From JAWKUK01 sp041398605 (GTDB lineage: Bacteria; Planctomycetota; UBA1135; GCA-002686595), in NCBI GenBank assembly GCA_041398605.1, contig JAWKUK010000009.1:124001-188000 (forward strand): DNA of 64,000 bases. Reading direction: 5' to 3'. Shown here piece by piece: positions 43,501-51,283 of this stretch; position 1 is the first letter of the stretch, and every line of letters starts with the position of its first letter. The notes below the pieces were generated by a model. It saw only the letters and a program-made list of their open reading frames with translations. It ran no database searches and had not been told where the DNA came from. Position numbers and translations under genes: made by a program.

Positions 43501-44061
43501 CTCGCGGCGCTAGAAGCGCTGCAGCGCGCGCAGCTCACGGGCGCGCCGCGCGAGACGCTGGACACGCTCCGCGAGCGCTACGCAGACCTGCGCGCGGGCC
43601 TCGGGACGAACAAGGCCCCCGAGGTGTACGGCGCGTTCCCGACGGACCCCTATTCCCACACGCCGAGCTTCGCGGGCGCGCGCCAGCCGGGGATGACGGG
43701 GCAGGTCAAAGAGGACTTCCTCGCGCGGCTCAGCGAGCTGGGCGCCCACGTCGTCGCCGGCCGGCTGCGGCTCGGCCCGAGCCCCGCAGGTCCGCTGCCC
43801 TGGCGCGAGCGCGCGGCCGCGTTCGTCTACGAGGACCTCACGGGCGCGACACGCACGCTCGAGGTGCCGCGCGACGCGTGCGCGTACACGTGCTTCCAGG
43901 TGCCCGTCGTGGCGCACCGCGGGGGAGCCGCGAGGGTAGCCGTGACCTGCGCCGACGGGACCCAGCGCACCTACGACGGGTTCGAGCTGGACGATGGGTC
44001 GAGCGCATCCCTGTTCGAACGCCGGGGCGCGGTCGTCCGGATCGACGTGTTCGGGCTCTGA
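40600..44061 (+). CDS. Large cytoplasmic protein, probably GH149-type beta-1,3-glucan phosphorylase
   Basis: 1153 residues, no signal peptide, so cytoplasmic. The N-terminal 260 residues are beta-rich (FFMSVVSDSDHWLFVSSRGG, FPYTTDDRVHDSAGQRGPVT), followed by helical repeats. Prominent blocks are WNAFSIEVRQRERSPYSYQG, GNWRDIFQNWEALCASFPRF, YNPYRVSREGFEWETPDP, IGYWGDHQVVYLLRLLELW, LNTQRPEWNDANNALVG, GMTGQVKEDFLARLSELG and a C-terminal beta module ending RRGAVVRIDVFGL. Length, the beta-sandwich plus (alpha/alpha)6 outline and the GH81/GH16 setting fit the GH149 phosphorylases, which split beta-1,3-glucan oligomers with phosphate to glucose 1-phosphate. Assignment is from memory of the family, not a search. 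Alternatives are GH161 or another inverting GH. The start at the ATG at 40600 follows the GH16 stop closely. Confidence 0.65.
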   Translation: MPSGPIFLGEAPLSRAEQPVSGAFVEHEGAPWYRIEHADRMAPFFMSVVSDSDHWLFVSSRGGLTAGRRNADSALFPYTTDDRVHDSAGQRGPVTVLHVTRGARTSRWEPFQGAYDGVYDCARSLYKNKEGDRLLFEEVNRTLGLTFRYEWSTSERFGFVRRVRLTEDGLGPVSVRLLDGLLDLLPAGVERRMQADFSTLIDAYKRCELEPDGLALYRLSSVPVDRAEPSESLAVTTVWCAGLRGARRLLCARQLEAFRRGEDVHGEHDVRGVRGAYLVQADVTLAQGAQQRWALVAEVEQDTCAVVALQRYLKDSRAAGDDPFAQDLADDIAAGTRRLVSLVTRADGLQLTGEPLEDARHFANTLFNIMRGGVFASGYALPGADLAAFVRELAPRVAARCAAWIDALPSTIDLAEARQTAEATGDVDLARVVSEYLPLTFSRRHGDPSRPWNAFSIEVRQRERSPYSYQGNWRDIFQNWEALCASFPRFAGAVVARFVNSSTADGYNPYRVSREGFEWETPDPADPWAYIGYWGDHQVVYLLRLLELWRRHEPRALAAALEDERFVYADVPYRIAPYSELLVDPANTIRYDHEHASAIAARVAVEGHEGRLVRDAAGDVLRVTLTEKLLLPVLVKLSNLVPEVGIWLNTQRPEWNDANNALVGRGASVVTLCHLRSALALYVELFEQAQGDASLTVEVAAFCDALGRALERAGAAQAAPLSPAMRRRVTDALGAAGSAHRVALYADGFSGRREPVAYAKLAATLRDALAWVERSIAANRRADGLYHAYNLLVFQPDGGLGVRRLPLMLEGQVAILGSGLLDGAASVEVLDALRASDLYRADQHSYLLYPDRDLPRFVDKNEIPPERAATVPLFAALVAAGDRSVVRRDVEGALHFAPELRNARQLERALDALERGGARDLVRAGRAQALALYEDVFDHAGFTGRSGTFYGYEGLGCIYWHQVSKLLLAALEALQRAQLTGAPRETLDTLRERYADLRAGLGTNKAPEVYGAFPTDPYSHTPSFAGARQPGMTGQVKEDFLARLSELGAHVVAGRLRLGPSPAGPLPWRERAAAFVYEDLTGATRTLEVPRDACAYTCFQVPVVAHRGGAARVAVTCADGTQRTYDGFELDDGSSASLFERRGAVVRIDVFGL

Positions 44062-44343
44062 GGGCGGCGCCGTAAGGCCGGAGACGGGGCGATGTGCCCC
44101 AAAATGGGTCAGTGTGCGGCGCCCTCGCTCCGCGACCGCCTCGCCAGCGCCGCGGCCCCATGGCGGCCCGTGGGCGCGCGCGAGCCCCAACATGGGCTGC
44201 AGTGGGTGCGCGCGAATCGGGCAGCGCGAGGTACCCTCAGGGCCGGTGCGCGCGCCCGTCCTCGGGCCGCGCGCCATCGTCCGGTCCGAAGCTCCGCCCT
44301 CCCCGTCGGATCCTCGCCGCGAATCCAATTCGACCCAAGTAGC

Positions 44344-45624
44344 ATGCGAAACCAACAACTCTCCCTCCTCGCAGTCGCTGGCGCCCTCACCGCCGCGAGC
44401 GCCTCGGCGCAAGTCGTCCTGATCAACGACAACTTCGAGACCGACACCTCAGCGGACTACTCGATCCTCGGCCTGAACACGCCGCTCGACGGCACGCAGA
44501 CCTTTGCGTTCGACTACGTCGCCGCCGGCGTGCCGCTGGCGCCGCGCTCGAGCGTGGGCGATGTCGGGGGCCTGAAGCTCACGTGCAACGACACCGTCGG
44601 CGCGGTCGATAGCGTGTCGTGCATCCACAACACGTTCGTCAGCGCGCCGCACTATCGCCTCACGGTCGATGTGTGGATGAACTTCGTTGGCGCCACCGGC
44701 ACGACCGAGCATGGTCACATCGGCGTCGGCAGCAACGGCCTCGTGCACAACCAGTACTCGTCGCCCACGTCGGGCTCAGGCTCGTTCCTGGCGTTCACGG
44801 GTGACGGTGGTTCGGCCTCGGACTACCGCTGGTACCGCGACCTCGCGAACCTGCCCCCGAACGAGCTCGACAGCGGCTTGATGCCGACCACCGACCCGAG
44901 CTACCTCGGCCACGGCGGCAACGCGTCCGATCCGTTCTACCAGGGCCTCTTCCCGTCGCCCCCGGCGACGATCGCGGGCTCGCCGGGCAACATTTGGACG
45001 ACGGTCACGATCGACGTCGACGCCACCACCGGCTTCATCGACTACAGCTTCGACGGCACGCTCGTGTTCCACGGCACATTCGCGGGCTCGCTCGACGGCC
45101 AGATCACGCTCGGCCTCGCCGACATCTTCTCGTCGTTCTCGGGGCCGACGAACTTCACGCTCTACGACAACCTCGTCGTCGAGACGATCACGGGCGGGCT
45201 CGGCGCGCACTACTGCACGGCGGTTGCGAACTCGACGGGGTCGGCCGCGACCATCAACGCGACCGGCAGCGAAGTCGCAGCGGACAACGACGTGACGCTC
45301 GAGGCGAGCGCCTTGCCGCTGAACGCCTTCGGCTTCTTCCTGACGAGCTTGACCCAGGGCAACGTCGGCCAGCCCGGCGGCAGCCAGGGCGTCCTTTGCC
45401 TCAGCGGCTCGATCGGCCGCTACGTCGGAGCGGGCCAGATCCAGAACTCGGGCACAGCGGGCGCCTTCGCGCTCGCCCTTGACCTCACCCAGACCCCGAC
45501 GCCGACGGGCCTCGTGACGGTCACCGCGGGCCAGACCTGGAACTTCCAGGCGTGGTACCGCGACTCGATCGGCGGCGTCGCCACGTCGAACTTCACGGAC
45601 GGGCTCGCGATCGACTTCCAGTGA
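44344..45624 (+). CDS. Secreted protein with the shared C-terminal domain
   Basis: 426 residues, signal peptide ending ASASAQ. The N-terminal 270 residues look like a lectin-like beta-sandwich (INDNFETDTSADYSILG, YRLTVDVWMNFVGATG, WTTVTIDVDATTGFIDYSFD, LYDNLVVETI). The last 130 residues are the shared domain: YCTAVANSTG, LEASALPLNAFGFFLTSLTQ, PGGSQGVLCLSGSIGRYVG, WNFQAWYRD and ATSNFTDG. It is followed by a short-repeat tract, a hairpin and a second gene of the same family. The ATG at 44344 is chosen because the signal peptide begins there. No enzymatic motif was seen; a surface or glycan-binding role is an inference. Confidence 0.8.
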   Translation: MRNQQLSLLAVAGALTAASASAQVVLINDNFETDTSADYSILGLNTPLDGTQTFAFDYVAAGVPLAPRSSVGDVGGLKLTCNDTVGAVDSVSCIHNTFVSAPHYRLTVDVWMNFVGATGTTEHGHIGVGSNGLVHNQYSSPTSGSGSFLAFTGDGGSASDYRWYRDLANLPPNELDSGLMPTTDPSYLGHGGNASDPFYQGLFPSPPATIAGSPGNIWTTVTIDVDATTGFIDYSFDGTLVFHGTFAGSLDGQITLGLADIFSSFSGPTNFTLYDNLVVETITGGLGAHYCTAVANSTGSAATINATGSEVAADNDVTLEASALPLNAFGFFLTSLTQGNVGQPGGSQGVLCLSGSIGRYVGAGQIQNSGTAGAFALALDLTQTPTPTGLVTVTAGQTWNFQAWYRDSIGGVATSNFTDGLAIDFQ

Positions 45625-45635
45625 TCCATCGACCG

Positions 45636-45699
45636 GGGCTCTGACCCGCAACGGGCTCTGGCCCGCAACGGGCTCTGGCCCACGACGGCCTCTGGCCCC
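45636..45699. repeat. 17-base tandem repeat, about 3.7 copies
   Basis: The unit GGGCTCTGGCCCGCAAC occurs three times in a row with one to three changes, then a partial copy. It starts 11 bases after the secreted-protein stop codon and ends before a hairpin. Confidence 0.85.
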
Positions 45700-45705
45700 A
45701 ACCTG

Positions 45706-45746
45706 CCCCCGCGCTCGGCCCTCCCACTGGGGGCCGAACGCGGGGG
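45706..45746 (+). terminator. 16-bp hairpin between two secreted-protein genes
   Basis: CCCCCGCGCTCGGCCC pairs with GGGCCGAACGCGGGGG with one mismatch around a nine-base loop. No T-tract follows. It probably ends transcription of the secreted-protein gene upstream. Confidence 0.6.
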
Positions 45747-45828
45747 TGCTTCGTTCCGGCGGAGTACGAGCTGCGGGCGTTTACAGCGCCGGAAGTGGCA
45801 GACACGTGGCATGTCGTAGGCTGGTGGC

Positions 45829-46908
45829 ATGCGCACCTTCACCCCCGTCACCGCGCTCCTGGCCCTCGCGCCTGCCGCGGCGGCCGCGCCCATCCAGGGC
45901 CTCAACGTCGACCTCGGCGCGAACATCCTGTTCGCGCCTGCGCCGAGCGCGTCCTACGGCGCAGCTTCCGGACAACAAGGCGTTTGGAACCCGTTCCCCC
46001 CGGCGCTCGTCCCGACGCCGCTGCTGGACCTGTCGGGCGGATCGGCCGGCGTGACGCTCTTCTCCGACTCGTCGAGCTCCTTCACGGTCTTCCCGAGCGC
46101 CATGGCCCCGGGCGAAGACCAGCGTTTGATGGAGGACTTCCAGATCACGCCGAACCTCAACACGCTCGTCACGTGGACGTTGGAGGGGCTCTACGACGGG
46201 CCCTACACGCTCTTCGTGTACGCGTCAGACCCCACCAATGCAGCGTTGCAGGTCGAGGTCGGCGTGCCGGCCTCGGGCGCCCCCAACCAGGTCGTCGGCG
46301 GCGGCTGGCCCGGCATGCACGTCCCGGGCGTGACGTTCGCGACGTTCACCGTCGGGGTGCTCGGCGGGACGCTGGAGTTCACCGCCGAAGTCGTGGGCGG
46401 CCAGCTCGACAGCGGCGTCGTGAACGGGTTCCAGCTCGTCCCGATCACCGTGCCGCCGCTGGGATTCACCTATTGCAGCTCGAACCCGAACTCGACCGGC
46501 AACGTGGGCTTCCTGGGCGTCAGCGGCTCCGCGTCCGTGCAGGACGACCTGCTCCGCATCGAAGCGAGCGAGCTGCCGCCCAATGCGTTTGCGTTTGTCC
46601 TCGCCTCGCTCACCCAAGGCCAAGTGCTGAACCCTGGCGGCAGCCAGGGTGTCCTGTGCCTCGGCGGAGCGATCGGGCGCTTCAATTCACTCGTTGGCGC
46701 TGCCGACGGCGCGGGCTTCTATTCGATCTGTACGCAGGGTTGTCCAGCCAACCGCACGTTCTCCTTGGCCGCGATCCCGCAGCCAAACGGGGCGATCGCG
46801 GCGCAGCCGGGCGACACCTGGAGCTTCCAGGCCTGGTATCGCGACACCTCCCCTGGCGGCGCGGCGACGTCGAACTTCACGAGCGGCTTCCAGCTGACCT
46901 TTCAGTGA
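45829..46908 (+). CDS. Secreted protein with a variant of the shared C-terminal domain
   Basis: 359 residues with a signal peptide (TALLALAPAAAAAPIQG). The N-terminal 200 residues form a beta-rich sandwich (LVTWTLEGLYDGPYTLFVYA, VTFATFTVGVLGGTLEFTAE). The C-terminal domain is the shared one (YCSSNPNSTG, IEASELPPNAFAFVLASLTQ, PGGSQGVLCLGGAIGRF, WSFQAWYRDTSPGG, ATSNFTSGF). It differs by an insert with two cysteines (YSICTQGCPANRTF). It stands between the repeat/hairpin tract and the AAA+ gene. No catalytic motif is seen; the role is unknown, probably extracellular. Confidence 0.78.
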   Translation: MRTFTPVTALLALAPAAAAAPIQGLNVDLGANILFAPAPSASYGAASGQQGVWNPFPPALVPTPLLDLSGGSAGVTLFSDSSSSFTVFPSAMAPGEDQRLMEDFQITPNLNTLVTWTLEGLYDGPYTLFVYASDPTNAALQVEVGVPASGAPNQVVGGGWPGMHVPGVTFATFTVGVLGGTLEFTAEVVGGQLDSGVVNGFQLVPITVPPLGFTYCSSNPNSTGNVGFLGVSGSASVQDDLLRIEASELPPNAFAFVLASLTQGQVLNPGGSQGVLCLGGAIGRFNSLVGAADGAGFYSICTQGCPANRTFSLAAIPQPNGAIAAQPGDTWSFQAWYRDTSPGGAATSNFTSGFQLTFQ

Positions 46909-46992
46909 ACGTCGGCGAGCGCCACTGAGCGCTCGCGAATGGTGCGCGGCGCGGCAGGATCGGACAGAATGAGCTGAGCCCCGCGCCTCGCC

Positions 46993-49900
46993 ATGACCAC
47001 CAACGGGACCAATGACCTCGAGGCGCTGCTGCGCCGCTTGCTCGCTGACGACGAGTTCGAGCGCCAGGCAGCGCTCGAAGAGCTGCGCCAACGACCGAGC
47101 GCAACCCTCGTGACGCTGGTCGACCACTCGATCGACCGCGTGCGCGTCGCGCTCGCGCGCGCGATCGCTGGCCGCAACGACCCCATCGCGTTGGACATCC
47201 TCCAGCGCCTGGCCGACGACACGGACTGCGACGTTCGGCAAGCGCTCGCCGAAGCGATCAAGGCCCACGAGGGCTGGGTCGTCTCAGACGAGCTGCTCGT
47301 CAAGCTGGCGCGCGATGAAGACAGCGACGTCGCGGCCGCCGCCGTGCCGCTCTTGGCGCGGCGCCGAACGCTCCACCCGATCCTCGTCGAGCTCTTAGCG
47401 CGCGACGACGTCTACTGGGGCGTGCGCAAGGTCGCGGCCAGCACGCTCGGAGGGCTCGAGGAGCCCGGTGCGAGCGCCTTGGTCGCGCTGATCACCGCCG
47501 TCGCCGAGGAGGACTTCGAGCCATTGGCGCGCGAGTGCGCCGGCGCCGCGGAACGACGCGTCCTCGCCCTGCGCGGTGCTCCACCCGCCTCCTTACCCGC
47601 CGTCGGGGACATGAACGCAGCGCTCGCCAAGCTGCGCGGGTGGCGCGGAGAGCCGTTCCCGAACCTCCGCGCGCTCCTCGCGCAGCACGAAGCGGCCGTC
47701 CCGAACCTCGCGGCGCTCGCGACGTTCGGCAAGGACCTGACCGCGGAGGCCGAGCGTGGACGGCTGACCCGCGGCTTCCAAGTCGACGAGCAGGTGGCCG
47801 CGCTGATGCGGGTGCTCGAGGGCAACGAGACGCGCTCCGCCGTTCTGATCGGCGCCACGGGCGTCGGCAAGACCGCCATCGTCAACGAGCTCGTGCACCG
47901 CCTCGCGCGGCACCCAGCCGGGCCGTGGCGAGTGATTCGCATCGTGCCGTCCGAGCTGCTCGTGGGGACAAAGTACCTCGGCGAGTGGCAGACCCGCGTC
48001 AAGGAGCTGATCGAGCTCGCTGCCGCGCCCCAGCGCGTGCTCCTTTACGTGCCGAACCTGCAGGAGCTCTCGGACGTCGGCAAGGCCTCCAACGATCAAT
48101 CCAACGTCGCGACGATGCTCGCGCCGCACATCGAAGGCTGCCGGATCGCGCTGATCGGCGAAGCGACGCCAGAGGGCTGGGCGCGCGGGCTCGGCGGCGA
48201 CGCGTCGCTCCGGCGCCTGTTTGCGCGCGTCGACGTGCCGCCGATGGGTAAGCGCGACGCGCGTGAGGTGCTGGAGCTCGTCGCGGCCGAGGCCGAGGTC
48301 GAGGTCGCGCCGGACGCGTTCGAGCGGCTCTTCGAGGTCGCTGAGATGTACCTCTCGGAGACGGAGCTGCCGGGGCGCGCGGTCGGCCTCTTGCGGCGTA
48401 TGACGCTGGCGGCCGATTCACGCCGCTACAGCGCGAGCGATGTCTTGCGCACATTGCACGACGCGACCGGAGTGCCGGCCGACTTCCTCGACGACGCCGT
48501 GCCGCTCCGCCGCGACGTGGTTCAAGCCTTCTTCGAGGCGCGGGTGATGGGCCAGCCGAGCGCGATCGAGCGCGTGCTCGACCTCGTCACGCTCGTCAAG
48601 GCGGGCCTCGCCGACCCGCAGAAGCCGTCCGGCGTGATGCTGTTCGTCGGCCCCACCGGCGTCGGCAAGACCGAGCTCGCGCGCGCGCTGGCGGAGCTCC
48701 TGTTCGGCGACCCCCAGCGCCTCCTGCGCTTCGACATGAGCGAGTACGCGTCGTACGACTCGTACGAGCGCCTGATCGGGTCTGCGCAGCGCCAAGGCCT
48801 CCTGACCGAAGGCGTGCGGCAACAGCCGTTCTCCGTGGTGCTGCTCGACGAGATCGAGAAGGCGCACGGCAACGTGTTCGACCTGTGCCTGCAGATCTTC
48901 GACGCGGGGCGCCTGACCGATGGACAGGGCCGCACCGTGAGCTTTCGGCGCGCGCTGATCATCTTGACGTCCAACCTCGGCGCAAAGGTCCAGACGGAGG
49001 CTTCGATCGGCTTCGGCGCAGACGGCAAGGTCAAGCCGCAGCCCGACGACGCCTCGATCCTCGCGACCTTGGGCCAGTTCTTCCGGCCCGAGTTCCTCGG
49101 CCGCATCGACCACCTCGTCGTCTTCTCGCCGCTCTCACCGGAGACCGCCGATCGCATCGCCCGGCGCGAAGTCGAGCGCGTGCTCGCCCGCAGCGGCATC
49201 ACGCGCCGGAAGGTCTCCGTCGATGTCGACCCCGGCGTCTACGCGGTCATCCTGCGTCGTGGCTATTCACCAGCCCTCGGGGCGCGGCCCTTGAAGCGCG
49301 CCGTCGAATCGATGCTGCTCCTGCCGATCGCGCGGGTCTTGGCGGAGCGCGGCGCGCAACCTGGGGCGTGCCTGCGGCTGCGCGCGCGGGGAGACGCGAT
49401 CGACGTCTCGGTTGTCGCGCCGGTGGACGATGCGCCGAAGGCGCTCGCCCATGAGCCCACGCCGGAGCTCACCTCCGAGCTGCAGCGCGCGACCCGGCTG
49501 CGCGAGCGCGCGCACGCCCTCGAAGAGCGCCGCGCCGACCTCCTGGAACGGACGCACGCGCCCGGCTTCTGGGACACCGCCGAAGAGGCGGCGCACACGT
49601 TCGACACCGTGCACCGCATCGATCGCCTCTTGGAGGACCTCGCGCAGCTCGAGTCGAACCTGCAGCTCACCGCGACCAATCTGGACAAACGCCGCGCGAG
49701 CCGCTACCTGGAGCTCCATGCCAACGACGCGCGCCGGCTCGAGCGCTTGTTCGATGCGCCGGACCTGGGCGATGCATTCGTGCGGATCTCGCGCGTGCGC
49801 TCGCTGCAGGGCGGCCTTGAAGGCGTCGAGCGCCTCGCGCGGATGTACGTGGCGTGGGCGCGCCGCACGCGCATCGAGTGCGAAGTGCTCGACGACCGCT

Positions 49901-50427
49901 GTGGCCACGACAACGAGGACACGATCACGTTGGCGCTGTACGGCGCTGGGGCCTTCGCGCTGCTGGAGGCCGAGGCAGGCTTGCATCGTCTATCGCACGA
50001 GAAAGGCGAAGGTCGCAGCGCGACAGACCTCGTTCGAGTCGACGTCTTGGCCGCGGTCCCCGAGCGCCGGGTCCTGCGCGAGCGCGATGTCCGCGCTGAA
50101 ACGCGCCCGCTGCACGGGCCCACCGGCCGCCTTGCGACGACGGTGGAGAGCGACGTGCATCTCTTGCACGTGCCCTCGATGACGTCGCTGCGGGCTGCGT
50201 CGCCGCTGTCTCCGAGCGACGCGGTCGCGCCATTGCGCGCCCTCCTCGCCGCGATCATCGCAGCGGACGCGGAGCGCGCGCCCGGAACGAGCCCCCAGTC
50301 CGACGACCTCGCCGTGGTCCGGCGCTATCAGTTCGGCGGCTCGCCCGTCGTCCGCGACCGCCGCACGGGTCGTTCGACGGGCCGCATCGACCGCGTGCTC
50401 GGCGGCGAGCTCGAGCTCGTCACCTGA
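46993..50427 (+). CDS. HEAT-repeat / double AAA+ (ClpA/ClpB-like) / release-factor-2-like fusion protein
   Basis: 1144 residues, cytoplasmic. Residues about 1-200 are HEAT-like repeats (DCDVRQALAEAIKAHEGW, VYWGVRKVAASTLGGLEEP). AAA1 (about 255-500) has Walker A GATGVGKT at 287 and a ClpB-like pore segment GTKYLGEW, but Walker B reads VLLYVPNLQEL without the Asp-Glu pair. AAA2 (about 515-790) has Walker A GPTGVGKTE at 553, Walker B VVLLDEIEKAH and RLTDGQGRTVSFRRALIILT, but the GYVG pore loop is replaced by SAQRQG. There is no Clp_N domain and no ClpB middle domain. Residues about 800-1144 follow RF2: THAPGFWDTAEEA, IECEVLDDRCG, GAFALLEAEAGLHRLSHEKG and the RF2-type end VVRDRRTGRSTGRIDRVLGG. 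The SPF stop-codon motif and the GGQ motif are both missing. The domain order is seen directly; a ribosome-directed unfoldase is inference. Confidence 0.85.
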   Translation: MTTNGTNDLEALLRRLLADDEFERQAALEELRQRPSATLVTLVDHSIDRVRVALARAIAGRNDPIALDILQRLADDTDCDVRQALAEAIKAHEGWVVSDELLVKLARDEDSDVAAAAVPLLARRRTLHPILVELLARDDVYWGVRKVAASTLGGLEEPGASALVALITAVAEEDFEPLARECAGAAERRVLALRGAPPASLPAVGDMNAALAKLRGWRGEPFPNLRALLAQHEAAVPNLAALATFGKDLTAEAERGRLTRGFQVDEQVAALMRVLEGNETRSAVLIGATGVGKTAIVNELVHRLARHPAGPWRVIRIVPSELLVGTKYLGEWQTRVKELIELAAAPQRVLLYVPNLQELSDVGKASNDQSNVATMLAPHIEGCRIALIGEATPEGWARGLGGDASLRRLFARVDVPPMGKRDAREVLELVAAEAEVEVAPDAFERLFEVAEMYLSETELPGRAVGLLRRMTLAADSRRYSASDVLRTLHDATGVPADFLDDAVPLRRDVVQAFFEARVMGQPSAIERVLDLVTLVKAGLADPQKPSGVMLFVGPTGVGKTELARALAELLFGDPQRLLRFDMSEYASYDSYERLIGSAQRQGLLTEGVRQQPFSVVLLDEIEKAHGNVFDLCLQIFDAGRLTDGQGRTVSFRRALIILTSNLGAKVQTEASIGFGADGKVKPQPDDASILATLGQFFRPEFLGRIDHLVVFSPLSPETADRIARREVERVLARSGITRRKVSVDVDPGVYAVILRRGYSPALGARPLKRAVESMLLLPIARVLAERGAQPGACLRLRARGDAIDVSVVAPVDDAPKALAHEPTPELTSELQRATRLRERAHALEERRADLLERTHAPGFWDTAEEAAHTFDTVHRIDRLLEDLAQLESNLQLTATNLDKRRASRYLELHANDARRLERLFDAPDLGDAFVRISRVRSLQGGLEGVERLARMYVAWARRTRIECEVLDDRCGHDNEDTITLALYGAGAFALLEAEAGLHRLSHEKGEGRSATDLVRVDVLAAVPERRVLRERDVRAETRPLHGPTGRLATTVESDVHLLHVPSMTSLRAASPLSPSDAVAPLRALLAAIIAADAERAPGTSPQSDDLAVVRRYQFGGSPVVRDRRTGRSTGRIDRVLGGELELVT

Positions 50428-50466
50428 ACGCCCCCGGCGCGAAGCCGCCACCTCCGAGCGACCCCC

Positions 50467-51282
50467 ATGCGCAATGCCTCGACCCGCGGCACGTTTCGAC
50501 CCGAGCGCCTGTCGGGCGAGCCCTTCTTCCGCTGGCGCGGTGGAGACGTCTCGCGCCTTGAAGGCCTCGCCGACGCGGTCTTCGCGCTCGCGCTGACGCT
50601 GCTGGTCGTGCGCCTCGACGTGCCGCAGACCTTCGGCGAGGTGCGGTTCGCGCTCGCCCGCGCGCCGATCTACATCGGCTGCTTCGCGATCTTCCTGTGG
50701 ATCTGGTACTGCCACTACCAGTTCCATCGACGCTACGGGTTGGAGGACCCGCTGACGATCGCGATCGACGGCGCGATCTTGTTCATGGTGCTGCTGTTTG
50801 CGCCGCCGCTGCGTTTCGTCGCAGAGCTCATGGTGCCGCTCGTCGTCGGGGGCGCGCCCGTGCGGCGCGACCTCGAGGGGGGCGTGCTGGTCGGCGCGGA
50901 CGGTGCGCCCTTGCCCGCGATGGTCAAGGACGAAGGCTGGCTCTTGATGTCCCTCTACGCCGGCGGCTTCGCGCTGCTGTTCGGGCTCTTTGCGCTGCAG
51001 ACGTGGAACGCGTTGCGCAGGCGTGAGGCGCTGCAGCTCGACGAGCTCGAGGTCGCGGTCACGCGCGGGACGATCGTGGCGCATACGTATTCGATGTGCG
51101 TCGGGCTCGTCGCGCTCGCAGTGGCCGTGTTCGGACAGGGGCTGTACTGGCTCTCCGGGCCGATGTTCTCGCTGCTCGGGCCGGGCCACGCGGTCCTGGG
51201 CGCGCGCCAATACCGTCGTCTGGCGAAGCTGGCCCGCGCGCTCGGACCGAGCGCAGACGCGGCGCGGCGGGCACCGGGTTAA
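50467..51282 (+). CDS. TMEM175-family (DUF1211) potassium channel-like protein
   Basis: 271 residues, about six membrane segments. RLEGLADAVFALALTLLVV in the first helix is the family signature (usually FSDAVFAIAITLL), where helix-1 hydrophobic residues line the K+ pore. IYIGCFAIFLWIWYCHYQFH and a histidine-rich turn follow, as usual. A 50-residue polar loop (GGAPVRRDLEGGVLVGADGA) between helices 3 and 4 is extra. Bacterial members form tetrameric K+-selective channels. The gene is 39 bases after the AAA+ gene on the same strand and is followed at once by the TPR lipoprotein gene. Confidence 0.82.
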   Translation: MRNASTRGTFRPERLSGEPFFRWRGGDVSRLEGLADAVFALALTLLVVRLDVPQTFGEVRFALARAPIYIGCFAIFLWIWYCHYQFHRRYGLEDPLTIAIDGAILFMVLLFAPPLRFVAELMVPLVVGGAPVRRDLEGGVLVGADGAPLPAMVKDEGWLLMSLYAGGFALLFGLFALQTWNALRRREALQLDELEVAVTRGTIVAHTYSMCVGLVALAVAVFGQGLYWLSGPMFSLLGPGHAVLGARQYRRLAKLARALGPSADAARRAPG

Positions 51283-51283
51283 C

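Noticed and set aside
44087..44101. GGGGC-GATGT-GCCCC stem after the phosphorylase-like gene as a terminator
   Set aside because: The stem has only five pairs and no T-tract; such stems are frequent by chance at this GC content.
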